Shown here: positions 46,543-55,846 of the stretch, piece by piece | How the letters are laid out: the number at the start of each line of letters is the position of its first letter | Position numbering within the stretch: position 1 is the stretch's first letter | DNA from: Brevundimonas sp. | GTDB lineage: Bacteria; Pseudomonadota; Alphaproteobacteria; Caulobacterales; Caulobacteraceae | Direction: 5' to 3' | NCBI RefSeq assembly: GCF_029945885.1 | Contig: NZ_JAQSDK010000014.1 | Location: forward strand, 124,001-188,000 | DNA: 64,000 nt | The notes under the pieces: generated by a model | What the model was told of the DNA's origin: nothing | The model's input: only the letters and a program-made list of their open reading frames with translations | Databases searched by the model: none | Position numbers and translations under genes: made by a program

Positions 46543-48387
46543 ATGCGCCGCATTCTGATTTCATCCGTCTCCGTCCTGTTGCTGACGGCCTGTGCCGGTA
46601 TCGCCGCGCCCGTGGCCCCGGCGGGTACCCTGACCGCGGCGGTTCCGGCGCAGAGCGAGGACGCCCGGCTGGACGCCTTCTTCGATGCGGCCTTCATGGA
46701 ACGGGTCGCGCTCAGCCCGCAGGGCATGACCTCGCTGGGTATCAAGACTGACTATGACCGGTTGAACGACTACACGCCCGCCGCCGACGCCCGGTCACTG
46801 GCCCTGGCCGAGGCGCAGCTGGCGCGGATGAAGGCGGAGTTCCGGTTCGAGGCCCTCAGCCCCCGCAGCCAGCTGTCGTGGCAGCTGTTCGAGGAGGGCG
46901 TTGAACGTCAGCTGGCTGGCGCGCGCTGGCGCGACCACGACTATATTTTCGCCGCCAACGGCAATCCGGCGACCAGCCTGCCGGTGTTCATGATCAACAG
47001 CCACCGCATCGACAGCCCGGATGACGCCCGTGCCTATGTCGCGCGTCTGGTCGAGGTAGAACGGGTGCTGGGCGAGATCTCGGCCGATGTGGAGCGCCGC
47101 GCCGCCGCCGGTTTCGTGTCGCCGGCCTTCGTGTTTCCGATCACCCTGACCGACACCCGAAATGTCATCTCCGGGGCTCCGTTCGACGGCGGTCCCGACA
47201 ATCCGGTCTGGGCTGATTTCCAGAAGAAGGTCGCCGCCCTCGACACCAGCGACACGGAAAAGGCCGCGCTGCTGGCCGCCGGGCGCGATGCCCTGACGGG
47301 CCCGTTCAGGCGCGGCTATGACGGAATTCTGGCCACGATCGAACGGGTCCAGCCGCTGGCCACCTCCAACGATGGGGTGTGGCGGCTGCCCGACGGCGAC
47401 GCCTACTATGCCGAACGGGTGCGGCAATCCACGACCACCGACCTGACCCCGGATCAGATCCACCAGATCGGCCTGTCCGAGGTGGCGCGTATCCAGGCCG
47501 AGATGGAGACCATCAAGGCCCGCGTCGGCTTCACCGGCTCGCTGCAGGACTTCTTCGCCTACATCAAGGGCGATCCACGCTTCCAGTATCCGAACACCGC
47601 CGAGGGCCGGGAAGCCTATCTGGTCGACGCCCGCGCTGCTGTCGGCGACGCCATGCGGGTCGCGCCGCAGTGGTTCCACACCCTGCCGCGTGCCGCCCTC
47701 GAGGTGCGCGCCGTTGAGGCCTGGCGTCAGGAGACGGCCTCGGTCGCCTTCTACAACCGGCCGGCACCGGACGGGTCGCGGCCCGGCATCTACTACGTCA
47801 ACCTGGCGGACATGACCCAGGTGCTGAAGCCCCAGGTCGAGGCCATCAGCTATCACGAGGGCGCGCCCGGTCACCATTTCCAGATCGCCTATGCCCAGGA
47901 GATCGAGGGCCTGCCGCGCTTCCGTCGCTTCGGCGGCTACGGGGCCTTTTCCGAGGGCTGGGGTCTGTATTCCGAACTGCTGGGCAAGGAGATGGGCTTC
48001 TACCAGGACCCCTATGCCGATTTCGGCCGCCTCTCGCTGGAGATCTGGCGCGCGGCGCGTCTGGTCACCGATACCGGCCTGCATGCCAAACACTGGAGCC
48101 GTGAACAGGCGATCGCCTATTTCCAGCAGAATACGCTCGTATCCGAACGCGACATCGTCAAGGAGGTCGAGCGCTACATCACCAACCCCGGCCAGGCGAC
48201 CAGCTACAAGATCGGCCAGCTGAAGATCCTCGAGCTGCGCGCCCGCGCCCGCCAGGCCCTGGGGGACCGGTTCGACATCCGGGATTTCCACGCCGTTGTG
48301 CTGGGCGGCGGTGCCGTGCCGCTGGACGTGCTCGAAACCCGGGTCGACGGCTGGATCGCGGCCGGTGGCGGCCGCCCGGCAGGCTGA
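46543..48387 (+). CDS. DUF885 lipoprotein, full-length
   Basis: 614 residues from ATG 46543. Signal with lipobox LLLTAC (Cys about 17). Motif AISYHEGAPGHHFQIAYAQE (near 442) is the HExxxHH form of DUF885; the EGWGLYSELLGKEMGFY block (about 472) has the third metal-side Glu. This gives a gluzincin-like peptidase, but substrate and activity are not proven. The short paralogue is at 15938-17215. It ends 44 bp before trmD. Confidence 0.88.
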   Translation: MRRILISSVSVLLLTACAGIAAPVAPAGTLTAAVPAQSEDARLDAFFDAAFMERVALSPQGMTSLGIKTDYDRLNDYTPAADARSLALAEAQLARMKAEFRFEALSPRSQLSWQLFEEGVERQLAGARWRDHDYIFAANGNPATSLPVFMINSHRIDSPDDARAYVARLVEVERVLGEISADVERRAAAGFVSPAFVFPITLTDTRNVISGAPFDGGPDNPVWADFQKKVAALDTSDTEKAALLAAGRDALTGPFRRGYDGILATIERVQPLATSNDGVWRLPDGDAYYAERVRQSTTTDLTPDQIHQIGLSEVARIQAEMETIKARVGFTGSLQDFFAYIKGDPRFQYPNTAEGREAYLVDARAAVGDAMRVAPQWFHTLPRAALEVRAVEAWRQETASVAFYNRPAPDGSRPGIYYVNLADMTQVLKPQVEAISYHEGAPGHHFQIAYAQEIEGLPRFRRFGGYGAFSEGWGLYSELLGKEMGFYQDPYADFGRLSLEIWRAARLVTDTGLHAKHWSREQAIAYFQQNTLVSERDIVKEVERYITNPGQATSYKIGQLKILELRARARQALGDRFDIRDFHAVVLGGGAVPLDVLETRVDGWIAAGGGRPAG

Positions 48388-48431
48388 AGCCTCTCGCCTC
48401 GACGGCCCATCGGCGGTAAAGGGCGCGCGCC

Positions 48432-49184
48432 ATGCCCTTTACCGCCACCGTCCTGACCATGTTCCCCGAGGCCTTTCCCGGCCCGCTCGGCGTGTCGCTG
48501 ATCGGCACCGCCTGGCGTGAGCGGAACCTGTGGTCGCTTGAAACAGTGGACATTCGCGCCTTTTCCGAAGATAAGCGCGGCTTCCTGGACGATACCCCCG
48601 CGGGTGGCGGTCCCGGAGCCGTACTCAAGGCGGACGTGGTGGCCAGGGCGCTCGACAGCGTATCCGGGTCAGGACGGCCGCTTTTGTACATGAGTGCCCG
48701 GGGTCGGCCCCTGACCCAGGCGCGCGTCAAGGAATGGGCGAAGGCGGACGGGATTACCGTCCTCTGCGGCCGGTTCGAGGGGGTGGACCAGCGCGTGCTC
48801 GATGCGCGCGGGTTCGAGGAGGTCGCCGTCGGCGACGCGGTCCTGGCCGGTGGCGAGGCGGCGGCGATGGTGGTGATCGAGGCGTGCGTACGACTGATCC
48901 CCGGTGTTCTGGGCCAGGCCGAAAGCCTGACATCCGAGAGCTTCGAGGACGGCCTTCTGGAACACCCGCAGTACACGCGACCGCGGACGTTCGAGGGGCT
49001 GGAGATTCCCGAGGTGCTGCTGTCGGGCGACCATAAAAAGGTCGCCGCCTGGCGTCAGTCGCAGCGGGAAGAGACCACGCGGGCGCGACGGCCGGACCTC
49101 TGGGCGGCGCGCCTTGCACAGACGACCGCGGGGCATGACCCCGCCAAATCACAGGTAAAGAGCGCAAAGCTCGAGGAGAAGTAG
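48432..49184 (+). CDS. trmD: tRNA (guanine-N1)-methyltransferase TrmD
   Basis: 250 residues; methylates G37 of tRNAs using a trefoil knot. [18 protein letters not shown] (about 8-25), [11 protein letters not shown] (about 58-68), [20 protein letters not shown] (about 110-130) and the SAM knot [20 protein letters not shown] (about 131-150) are all present. It is followed by rplS 2 bp later, but rpsP and rimM, often placed before trmD, are not in the window. Confidence 0.96.
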   Translation: MPFTATVLTMFPEAFPGPLGVSLIGTAWRERNLWSLETVDIRAFSEDKRGFLDDTPAGGGPGAVLKADVVARALDSVSGSGRPLLYMSARGRPLTQARVKEWAKADGITVLCGRFEGVDQRVLDARGFEEVAVGDAVLAGGEAAAMVVIEACVRLIPGVLGQAESLTSESFEDGLLEHPQYTRPRTFEGLEIPEVLLSGDHKKVAAWRQSQREETTRARRPDLWAARLAQTTAGHDPAKSQVKSAKLEEK

Positions 49185-49186
49185 AT

Positions 49187-49609
49187 ATGAATATCGTCCA
49201 GCAGATTGCGGCTGAAGAAAAAGCCCGCCTGACCGCCATCCGTCCGATCCCGGCCTTCCAGCCCGGTGACACCCTGCGCGTCAACGTCAAGATCAAGGAA
49301 GGCGAGCGCGAGCGCGTCCAGGCCTTCGAAGGCGTTTGCATCGCCCGCGCCGGCGGCGGCATCAACGAGAATTTCACCGTCCGCAAGATCAGCTTCGGCG
49401 AGGGCGTCGAGCGCGTCTTTCCGCTGGTCTCGCCGATGATCGAGTCCATCGAGGTCAAGCGTCGCGGCGTCGTCCGGCGCGCCAAACTCTATTACCTGCG
49501 CGATCGTCGCGGCAAGTCGGCCCGGATCGCCGAGAAGCAGACCGTGCGCCCGGACAAGAAGGCCATCGTGCCGGAAACCGGCAAGGCCGAAACGCCCGCC
49601 GAGAGCTGA
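49187..49609 (+). CDS. rplS: 50S ribosomal protein L19
   Basis: 140 residues; L19 of the large subunit, at the interface with the 30[22 protein letters not shown] and [18 protein letters not shown] are the diagnostic core. The C-terminal tail past the core ([21 protein letters not shown]) is an extension common in alphaproteobacteria. A strong terminator follows 27 bp later, closing the trmD-rplS unit. Confidence 0.97.
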   Translation: MNIVQQIAAEEKARLTAIRPIPAFQPGDTLRVNVKIKEGERERVQAFEGVCIARAGGGINENFTVRKISFGEGVERVFPLVSPMIESIEVKRRGVVRRAKLYYLRDRRGKSARIAEKQTVRPDKKAIVPETGKAETPAES

Positions 49610-49635
49610 TCCCCTCCGGATCACCCGAATTGATC

Positions 49636-49666
49636 AAGGCCCCGGCGGGATCCGCCGGGGCCTTTT
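49636..49666 (+). terminator. rho-independent terminator of rplS
   Basis: 13-bp stem AAGGCCCCGGCGG (49636-49648) with its complement (49652-49664), loop GAT, then TTTTT. Clear intrinsic terminator. Confidence 0.95.
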
Positions 49667-49688
49667 TCATGGGTGTTTCGCCGAGCGG

Positions 49689-50174
49689 CTAGTTCGGGAA
49701 CAGCGGGTTCGAGGCGTCCTTCTGCCCTTCCAGGCTGTGCTTCAGGTCGCGCATCTGGTCGTGGCCGTCCTTCACCGTCGCATAGGCGCGGCGGATGGTG
49801 TCGCGGGTCGAGTCGGAAACGTCGGAGTCTTCCAGCGCCTTTTCGAACTTCGCCTTGATGAAGTCCTCGCCGTTCTCGACCGAGTTGACGACCGCCTGTT
49901 CGTCGCGGAGCAGGGCGTGTTTGACGTCGAGGAAGGCGCGGTGGGCCTTGGCCAGGACCGAGCCGTCATCCTCGGGCTCGCCGCCCAGGGTCAGGACCGC
50001 GCCCTTCAGGTCGCCGGCCAGACCCTGGCGTTCGAAGCTGCGTTGCTCGAACAGGGTCTTGAAGCGCCGGTCCTCGGTCTCGCCGGCGGCCTCGCGATAG
50101 CCGTCGGCGCTGTCCAGGGTGGTCTCGATCAGGCTGTTCAGGACCTTGATATCGTGATGGTTGGGGGTGCTCAT
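49689..50174 (-). CDS. PA2169-family four-helix-bundle (ferritin-like) protein
   Basis: 161 residues from ATG 50174; AAGG lies upstream. Four long helices are apparent, with DIKVLNSLIETTLDSADGYREAAG at the start and a helix pair near DEQAVVNSVENGEDFIKAKFEK. Met/His/Glu patterns resemble ferritin-like bundles of the DUF2383 group, a stress-linked family. The longer reading from 50480 is antisense to other coding and was discarded. Regulation unknown. Confidence 0.85.
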   Translation of the reverse strand: MSTPNHHDIKVLNSLIETTLDSADGYREAAGETEDRRFKTLFEQRSFERQGLAGDLKGAVLTLGGEPEDDGSVLAKAHRAFLDVKHALLRDEQAVVNSVENGEDFIKAKFEKALEDSDVSDSTRDTIRRAYATVKDGHDQMRDLKHSLEGQKDASNPLFPN

Positions 50175-50245
50175 GATCGTGCCTTTCGCTGTGGGAGGAA
50201 CAGTGAAAAAGCGCGGAAATCCCCGTTTGGTTTCAGCGTGGCCGT

Positions 50246-51058
50246 TTAGAGACTGGTGCGCAGCGACCACAATTCCGGGAAGCAGCGCCGCTCCAGGGTC
50301 GAGGCCAGATAGGCCACCCCCTCGGTGCCGCCGGTGCCGCGTCGGCGGCCGATGATGCGCTCGACCGTCACCACATGTTTGTGTCGCCAGGTCAGCAGGG
50401 CGTCGTCCAGGTCGACCAGTTTCTCGGCCAGCTGGTAGAGCGGCCACCAGCGGGTGGTGTCGCGATAGACCTCCAGCCACGCCGCCTCGACCCCCGCCGA
50501 GGCCACATAGGGCTGGCGCACGTCGCGGTTCAGCACCTCGGCCGGCACGGGCAGCCCCGCCGCCGCCAGCTGCGACAGGGCGTCGTCATACAGGCTGGGC
50601 GAGTCCAGGGCCGCGGTCAGGGCCGCATGGGCCTCGGGCCGGTCGACGTGGAATTTGAGGAAGCGGTCGTCTTTCAGTCCCAGCATGGTCTCGAAGCGGC
50701 GGAACTGGTCGCTCTGGAAACCGGACGAGGTCCCGAGGGCCCCGCGGAACCGCAGGTAGTCGGCCGGAGTCATGGTGGCCAGGATGTCCCAGCTCTGGGT
50801 CATCACCGCCTGGATGCGGCTGACGCGGGCCAGGCTCTTGTAGGCGGGCACCAGATCCCCGGCCCGTACAAGGCTCTGGGCCAGGGCCACCTCGTGCAGG
50901 ATCTGCTTGAGCCACAGTTCCTTGGTCTGGTGGATGATGACGAACAGCATTTCGTCATGCTCGTCCGAGCGCGGATTCTGGGCGCTCAGCAGGACATCAA
51001 GGTCCAGATAGCTGGCATAGGTGATCTCGGCGGTCGCTTCGGTGCTGGGTTCGGTCAT
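50246..51058 (-). CDS. kynA: tryptophan 2,3-dioxygenase KynA
   Basis: 270 residues; heme enzyme that opens the indole ring of tryptophan, the first step of the kynurenine route. The heme/substrate block DEMLFVIIHQTKELWLKQILHE (about 33-53) is intact, as is the YRDTTRWWPLYQLAEKLVDL region, with GRRRGTGGTEGVAYL near the end. Length is normal (270-280). No kynB or kynU follows here; the neighbour downstream reads on the same strand but is an uncharacterised protein. Confidence 0.95.
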   Translation of the reverse strand: MTEPSTEATAEITYASYLDLDVLLSAQNPRSDEHDEMLFVIIHQTKELWLKQILHEVALAQSLVRAGDLVPAYKSLARVSRIQAVMTQSWDILATMTPADYLRFRGALGTSSGFQSDQFRRFETMLGLKDDRFLKFHVDRPEAHAALTAALDSPSLYDDALSQLAAAGLPVPAEVLNRDVRQPYVASAGVEAAWLEVYRDTTRWWPLYQLAEKLVDLDDALLTWRHKHVVTVERIIGRRRGTGGTEGVAYLASTLERRCFPELWSLRTSL

Positions 51059-51084
51059 GCCCTGTCCTATCCCCGGATGGCCCG

Positions 51085-52047
51085 CTAGAGCCAGCCCTTG
51101 CGTTTGAACCAGACGAGCGGCATCACGGCCGCCGCCAACATGGCGACCAGGGCGAGCGGATAGCCCCAGACCTGGTGCAACTCGGGCATGTGGCGGAAAT
51201 TCATGCCGTAGATCGAGGCGATCAGGGTCGGCGGCATGAAGGCGACGGCCGCCACCGAGAAGATCTTGATGATCGACGACTGTTCGATATTGATCAGGCC
51301 CAGGGCCGCCGAGAGCTGGAAATTGAGATTGGCCGCCACCGCCTGGTTGTGGGCGCTCAGGCTGGCGGCGTCGCGACTGAGGGATTTGACGTGGTCGCGG
51401 GCATCCGGATCATGGCCGATGCGGTCGTCCAGGGTGATGAAGGCGAAGACCCGCGCCAGGTCCGCCAGACTCTGCTCGATCCGGCTCGCCGCCATCTGGG
51501 CCTGGCCCAGTCGGGTGATCAGCTTTCCGAAGCCAACGGTCTTGCGGCCGGCGAAAATCTGGCCTGCGATCACCTCAACGCGTGCGGCGTTGCGCGCCAG
51601 CACGTCCGAGGCGCGGTCGATGACCGCCTCCATCAGGTTCAGGAACAGGTCAGGCGCGCTGCTGCACAGGTCCGGATCCCGATCCAGTCGCTCCTTCAGG
51701 ATCGGGAAGGGGCGGGGGTCGAAATAGCGGATGGTCACAAGGGGGCCCGGGGTCATCACGAAGGTGACCGGGTCGACGGCCGGAACCTCGGCGTCGCCGT
51801 TGTGAATCAGGTCGGCGGTCAGATAGGTCGCGCCGTTCTCGCGGTACAACCGGCTCGAGGCCTCGAGTTCGGCCATCTCCGCGCGGGTCGGCAGCAACAG
51901 ACCCAGCACCCGTTCGATGATCAATTCCTCGTCCCGGGTCGGGTCGATCAGGTCAACCCACAGGATGTCCGGGCCGACCACGAAGGTCGGGGACGACGGG
52001 TCCGGGGCCGGTCCGGCGGCGTCGCCCCGGCGATGGATATGGATCAT
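51085..52047 (-). CDS. corA: CorA-type magnesium transporter
   Basis: 320 residues. The diagnostic GMN motif is YGMNFRHMPEL near residue 280, between the two C-terminal transmembrane helices (FSVAAVAFMPPTLIASIYG and YPLALVAMLAAAVMPLVWF). The N-terminal 230 residues are the cytoplasmic alpha/beta domain with long stalk helices. It transports Mg2+ (or Co2+, Ni2+) down the gradient, and the pore is a pentamer in relatives. It reads on the same strand as kynA, 26 bp upstream of it, so they may share a transcript. Confidence 0.93.
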   Translation of the reverse strand: MIHIHRRGDAAGPAPDPSSPTFVVGPDILWVDLIDPTRDEELIIERVLGLLLPTRAEMAELEASSRLYRENGATYLTADLIHNGDAEVPAVDPVTFVMTPGPLVTIRYFDPRPFPILKERLDRDPDLCSSAPDLFLNLMEAVIDRASDVLARNAARVEVIAGQIFAGRKTVGFGKLITRLGQAQMAASRIEQSLADLARVFAFITLDDRIGHDPDARDHVKSLSRDAASLSAHNQAVAANLNFQLSAALGLINIEQSSIIKIFSVAAVAFMPPTLIASIYGMNFRHMPELHQVWGYPLALVAMLAAAVMPLVWFKRKGWL

Positions 52048-52092
52048 ACGAAGGTTCCCGGCGGCGTAAGGATGCGGCCCGACGGGCGACCG

Positions 52093-52605
52093 TCAGGGCT
52101 GGCCGCTGGCCCCGGTCTCGCGCGCGCCGCTGAAGGCGTCGCGGGCGTTCTTGTAGATGAATCCGTAGGTCGGATAGACGGTCGAGCCGAGGTCGCTGAT
52201 CGGATTGTACCAGACCTTGACCTGGCTCCAGTCGCCGTCGCCCGATACGTCGACCACGGTGACGTTTTCCTCGACCTTGCCGCGGCTGCCGCCCCAGTTG
52301 GCGTGGGTCACGCGAATCACCCGGTCGGTCAGGATGTCGGAAACGACCGCGACATGGCCGCGGCTCATCCGGCCCTCGGGACGGAACACCAGCACCGAGC
52401 CGGTCTCCGGCGCATGGCCGGTCCGCAGGCTGTTCACCGCCTGGCTCCACCAGGTCCAGGCGTCGCCGAAGATATTGATGCCCGAGAACATCCGGGCAAA
52501 GGTCACGCACTGCCAGTAGGGATCGTCCGCTTTTGCCGGTGCCGCGCCCAGGGCAAAAAACCCGAGGGAGGCTGCAACCACGGCGGCGGTGATCCGTTTT
52601 GTCAT
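52093..52605 (-). CDS. secreted CHAP-domain peptidoglycan amidase-type protein
   Basis: 170 residues with a signal peptide (MTKRITAAVVAASLGFFALGAAPAKA). CHAP (NlpC/P60-like) catalytic Cys in WQCVTFARMFSG (about 33) and His in SRGHVAVVSDI (about 90); the HANWGG segment follows. It cuts peptidoglycan peptide or amide bonds in the periplasm. The 44 bp before corA hold no gene, so it may be transcribed on its own. Related proteins are involved in cell-wall turnover. Confidence 0.87.
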   Translation of the reverse strand: MTKRITAAVVAASLGFFALGAAPAKADDPYWQCVTFARMFSGINIFGDAWTWWSQAVNSLRTGHAPETGSVLVFRPEGRMSRGHVAVVSDILTDRVIRVTHANWGGSRGKVEENVTVVDVSGDGDWSQVKVWYNPISDLGSTVYPTYGFIYKNARDAFSGARETGASGQP

Positions 52606-52641
52606 ACTGGCGTGTTTCCGATTGTTTCCGGGAAGGTAGCC

Positions 52642-53793
52642 TTAGACGATAGTTTCCGAAGGTTGAAGAACCCTTTCCGGGGAATTTACCCTGTCGGCGG
52701 TGTCCGTTTGCGCCGCGCGTCGCCTGTTGGCCATGCCCCGCAGCGCCGTCCGCGCCGGGCGTTCCACCAGGTGGTAGGAAGCGGCTGCGACAATCGGCAG
52801 CAGGGCGACCACGACCAGCCAGACGCCCACAGACAGCCGCTTGTCCTCGGCCCCGGTCAGCCGCGCGGCGATGTTCACCGCCAGGATCTGCCACGGCACA
52901 CAGACCATATAGATCGAATAGCTGATCTCCCCCAGATAGACGGCCGGCTTCGAGGCCAGCCAGCCGGCCCCGGCATTGGTCATCGACGCCAGGCCGAGGA
53001 TCAGTCCGCCGGCGAGCAGGACGGTGATCCCGTCCCACGCCCCCAGGGAGGCGCTGACTGCCATGGCCCCGGCGAACCCGGCGACCCACAGCCCGGCCCG
53101 CTTCAGCGGCGCGCGGCGATAAACCAGGTACAGGGCGCAGCCGAGGGCGAAACAGGGCACGATCCGCAGGGCACCCCAGCGGAAGGTGGCCTCGGTCAGG
53201 GAAAATCCGGCCATGGCCTCGAAGGCCAGGTACAGGCCCACCAGGAACAGGGCGGCCCCCGCCACCGCCAGCCAGGGCCGCGACCGCAGCCGCCAGGCCA
53301 CGAAGGCGAAGGCCGGAAAGGCCAGATAGGCGAACCATTCGGCCGAGATCGACCAGGACGGATGGTTGAACCCGGCCGCCGGGGCGAGGCCCCAGGCATG
53401 GGTCATCGTCAACTGGGCGGGCAGGGAGGCCCAGCTCAGCACGTCGCCGTGGATGGTCATGCCGGCCGCCACTGCCGCCAGGCCCAGGACCATCACCCCG
53501 GCCAGGGTCAGCAGGTGCAGCGGATAGACGCGCGCGACCCGGGCCCACAGGAAGCCGCCGTAACGGAACTGCTTTTCGCCCGCCGCCTGAAGATAGACAT
53601 GGCTGAGGATGAAGCCGGACAGGATGAAGAAGGTCTCGACCCCCAGATAACCCTTGGTCACGGCCACGGGCACGAGGCCGAAATTCAGGTCCGGCCAGAA
53701 GGTGTACATCACCACCCAGGCGGCGGCGAGAAACCGCAGGGAGGTCAGGGCGCGCAGGTCGGCGGGAGGCGAGGTCGGGGTCATGGCCGCCAT
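52642..53793 (-). CDS. acyltransferase family 3 membrane protein (OafA/YrhL-type)
   Basis: 383 residues with about ten hydrophobic helices. The family markers RALTSLRFLAAAWVVMYTFW (about 14-33), GYLGVETFFILSGFILSHVY (about 48-67) with the usual ...FF.LSGF motif, and LVERPARTALRGM (about 345) are present. It transfers acyl groups to sugars or other surface molecules in the membrane. The start is ATG 53793; ATG 53784 is another candidate. Substrate unknown; no surface sugar cluster nearby. Confidence 0.87.
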   Translation of the reverse strand: MAAMTPTSPPADLRALTSLRFLAAAWVVMYTFWPDLNFGLVPVAVTKGYLGVETFFILSGFILSHVYLQAAGEKQFRYGGFLWARVARVYPLHLLTLAGVMVLGLAAVAAGMTIHGDVLSWASLPAQLTMTHAWGLAPAAGFNHPSWSISAEWFAYLAFPAFAFVAWRLRSRPWLAVAGAALFLVGLYLAFEAMAGFSLTEATFRWGALRIVPCFALGCALYLVYRRAPLKRAGLWVAGFAGAMAVSASLGAWDGITVLLAGGLILGLASMTNAGAGWLASKPAVYLGEISYSIYMVCVPWQILAVNIAARLTGAEDKRLSVGVWLVVVALLPIVAAASYHLVERPARTALRGMANRRRAAQTDTADRVNSPERVLQPSETIV

Positions 53794-53820
53794 CTTGCGG
53801 CATGATCGCTTGGTGAAGGG

Positions 53821-54315
53821 TTAAGCCGGGGGCGGGCCCGCCGGCGGGGTCGGCCCGACCGTCTCGACCACCAGTCCCGACTCCCCGGCCGTGGCCAGGG
53901 CCGCTACCGAGGCGGCGCAGCCGGTCAGGGTCTCGCCGTCGATCTTGACCACGGCGGTCAGCGGATAGGTGCGGTCGCTCATGCCGTCCGAACAGGTGGT
54001 GGCGATCAGGGCCACGGACATCGGCTTGCCCGTGCCGGTCGTGGCCTCATAGCGGGCGGTCGTCCCCTGCAGCAGCGGGCCGGGATTGTCGGCCGTCTGT
54101 TCGGGGCGGTCCACTCCGGAATAGACGATGCCCTCGGGGCTGATGGTCACGGCCCAGAAAGGCTCGTTGCCCAGGGCCCGGATCGGTCGCCCCAGATCGA
54201 CCCCGGCCAGGGTGGCGGGCGAGACGTCGATCGTCGGCGCGTCGGGAACCTCGGGGGACGGCGAACAGGCGGCCAGCACAAGGATGGTCAGGCCGAACAG
54301 GGGGGCGATACGCAT
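53821..54315 (-). CDS. COG3650-type lipoprotein
   Basis: 164 residues from ATG 54315 with lipobox VLAAC (Cys17). The segment LGNEPFWAVTISPEGIVYSG and the Cys-containing part TTCSDGMSDRTYPLTAVVKIDGETLTGCA are the hallmarks of COG3650, whose function is unknown. The mature part is a small beta barrel-like domain, probably lipocalin-like. Its start is back to back with the methyltransferase gene on the other strand. Confidence 0.82.
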   Translation of the reverse strand: MRIAPLFGLTILVLAACSPSPEVPDAPTIDVSPATLAGVDLGRPIRALGNEPFWAVTISPEGIVYSGVDRPEQTADNPGPLLQGTTARYEATTGTGKPMSVALIATTCSDGMSDRTYPLTAVVKIDGETLTGCAASVAALATAGESGLVVETVGPTPPAGPPPA

Positions 54316-54409
54316 GACAGGCTCCGGCAGGTCGGGCCCATGGAGCGCCGCCGCCCGACAGGGGTCAAGGGGGGGCACCGACCGCAGGCGACTGCCCTAT
54401 GCTGGCCGG

Positions 54410-55558
54410 ATGACGATTCGCGTCGACGCCCCTGCCGTATCCTGTCCCGCCCCGGTTCCGGTGGCGTGGGAATTCTTCGCCGGGGGCGGGCTGGCCGGGC
54501 TGGGTCTGGCCGGGTTCAGCATCGGCCTGGCCAATGACATTGATGCGATGAAGGCCGCCGCCTTCCGCACCAACCATCCCGGCATCCCCCTGCATCAGGC
54601 CGACGTCTGGTCCCTGTCGGCGGCCGACCTGCCGGGGACGCCGGACCTGTGCTGGGCCTCGTCCCCGTGTCAGGATCTCAGTCTTGCCGGGGCGCGGGCC
54701 GGGCTGGAGGGCGTCCGCTCGGGGGCCTTCTGGGGATTCTGGCAGCTGATCCAGGCGCTGGACGCGGCGGGGCGCGCCCCGCCGGTCATCGTCGTCGAGA
54801 ATGTCGCCGGACTGCTGACCTCGGGGGGCGGAGCCGATTTCGCCGCCGTCTGCGCCGCCATGGCCGCTGCCGGCTACCGCGTCGGGGCACTGGAGATGGA
54901 CGCCGCCCTGTGGCTGCCCCAGTCGCGCCCGCGCCTGTTCATCGTCGCCATGCGCGGCGTCGCCGGTCCGACCGTGCCGGGGCCGGTGGCCCCCTTTCAC
55001 AGTCGCCGTCTGGTCGCCGCCCACGCCCGCCTGCCGCGCGCCGCGCGGGCGGCCTGGGTCTGGTGGGCGCTGGCGGCCCCGGCGCGGCGCAATGTCGACC
55101 TGTCAGCCGTGCTGGAGCCGGACGACCGGGTCGACTGGTTCGATGCCGAGCGCACGACGGCCCTGCTGGCCCTGTGCGCACCCCTGCACCGGATCCAGCT
55201 GGAGCGGGCGCTGGCCTCCGGCGGGCGTCAGGTCGGGGCCGGCTATCGCCGCGTCCGCACCGAGGCCGGACGCAAGGTCCAGCGGCTGGAGCTGCGTTTC
55301 GACGGCCTGGCCGGCTGTCTGCGCACGCCGGCGGGCGGTTCCTCGCGGCAATATGTGGTGGTCTGTGACGCCGGCCGGATCCGCGCGCGCCGCCTGACCG
55401 GGCGTGAGGCGGCCCGGCTGATGGGGGTCGATGAGGCCTATGCCCTGCCGGCGGGCGAGGGCGCGGCGCTGAAGCTGATGGGCGACGCCGTCGCCGTGCC
55501 GGTGGTCCGGGCCCTGGCCGACGGCCTGCTGCGGCCGGCCCTGTCCGGCGGCCTCTAG
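54410..55558 (+). CDS. solitary DNA (cytosine-5-)-methyltransferase
   Basis: 382 residues from ATG 54410. Ordered C5-MTase motifs: I (EFFAGGGLAGLGL, about 22-34), IV with the catalytic Cys in SSPCQDLSLAG (about 87), VI (VVENVAGLL, about 129), VIII (QSRPRLFIVAM, about 170), IX (RRLTGREAARLMGVDEAYAL, about 325) and X (KLMGDAVAVP). No restriction enzyme, Vsr or specificity subunit is adjacent, so it is an orphan. The target site cannot be read from sequence. The neighbour on the minus side is the COG3650 lipoprotein; on the other side the ydb operon. Confidence 0.92.
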   Translation: MTIRVDAPAVSCPAPVPVAWEFFAGGGLAGLGLAGFSIGLANDIDAMKAAAFRTNHPGIPLHQADVWSLSAADLPGTPDLCWASSPCQDLSLAGARAGLEGVRSGAFWGFWQLIQALDAAGRAPPVIVVENVAGLLTSGGGADFAAVCAAMAAAGYRVGALEMDAALWLPQSRPRLFIVAMRGVAGPTVPGPVAPFHSRRLVAAHARLPRAARAAWVWWALAAPARRNVDLSAVLEPDDRVDWFDAERTTALLALCAPLHRIQLERALASGGRQVGAGYRRVRTEAGRKVQRLELRFDGLAGCLRTPAGGSSRQYVVVCDAGRIRARRLTGREAARLMGVDEAYALPAGEGAALKLMGDAVAVPVVRALADGLLRPALSGGL

Positions 55559-55560
55559 GG

Positions 55561-55839
55561 TCAGGGCAGGCCGGGAGGGTTTGCGGCCGCGTCATCGGCC
55601 TCGGGCAGGCGGTCGGCCCGGGCGTCCCAGCCATCGCGGTCCGAGCGGAAAGCCAGGGCCATCAGGACCCAGGCCAGGGCCACGGTGCCGCCGATACCGA
55701 CGGCCATGGCGATCCAGCCGTGGATCGACAGGGGGGCACCCCCGATCGCGGTCCAGATCCGCGCCGTGCCGACCGTGGCCGCCGCGGCCAGGGCCACGAC
55801 CGCGACGGTCAGCAGGGCGCGTTTCAGTAGTCGGGACAT
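55561..55839 (-). CDS. small two-helix membrane protein
   Basis: 92 residues with two hydrophobic helices: LTVAVVALAAAATVGTARIW (about 9-28) and IAMAVGIGGTVALAWVLMAL (about 43-62), then a charged, proline-rich tail. Seven bases past the ydbL stop on the same strand, so it is the last gene of that operon. No family recognised; it could assist the lipid-transport proteins. Confidence 0.7.
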   Translation of the reverse strand: MSRLLKRALLTVAVVALAAAATVGTARIWTAIGGAPLSIHGWIAMAVGIGGTVALAWVLMALAFRSDRDGWDARADRLPEADDAAANPPGLP

Positions 55840-55846
55840 GGCCGGC

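Noticed and set aside
49631-49638. TTGATCAA near the rplS terminator as a regulatory site
   Set aside because: Too short and inside a terminator region.
54410-55558. Restriction-modification system
   Set aside because: No endonuclease or specificity subunit is adjacent.
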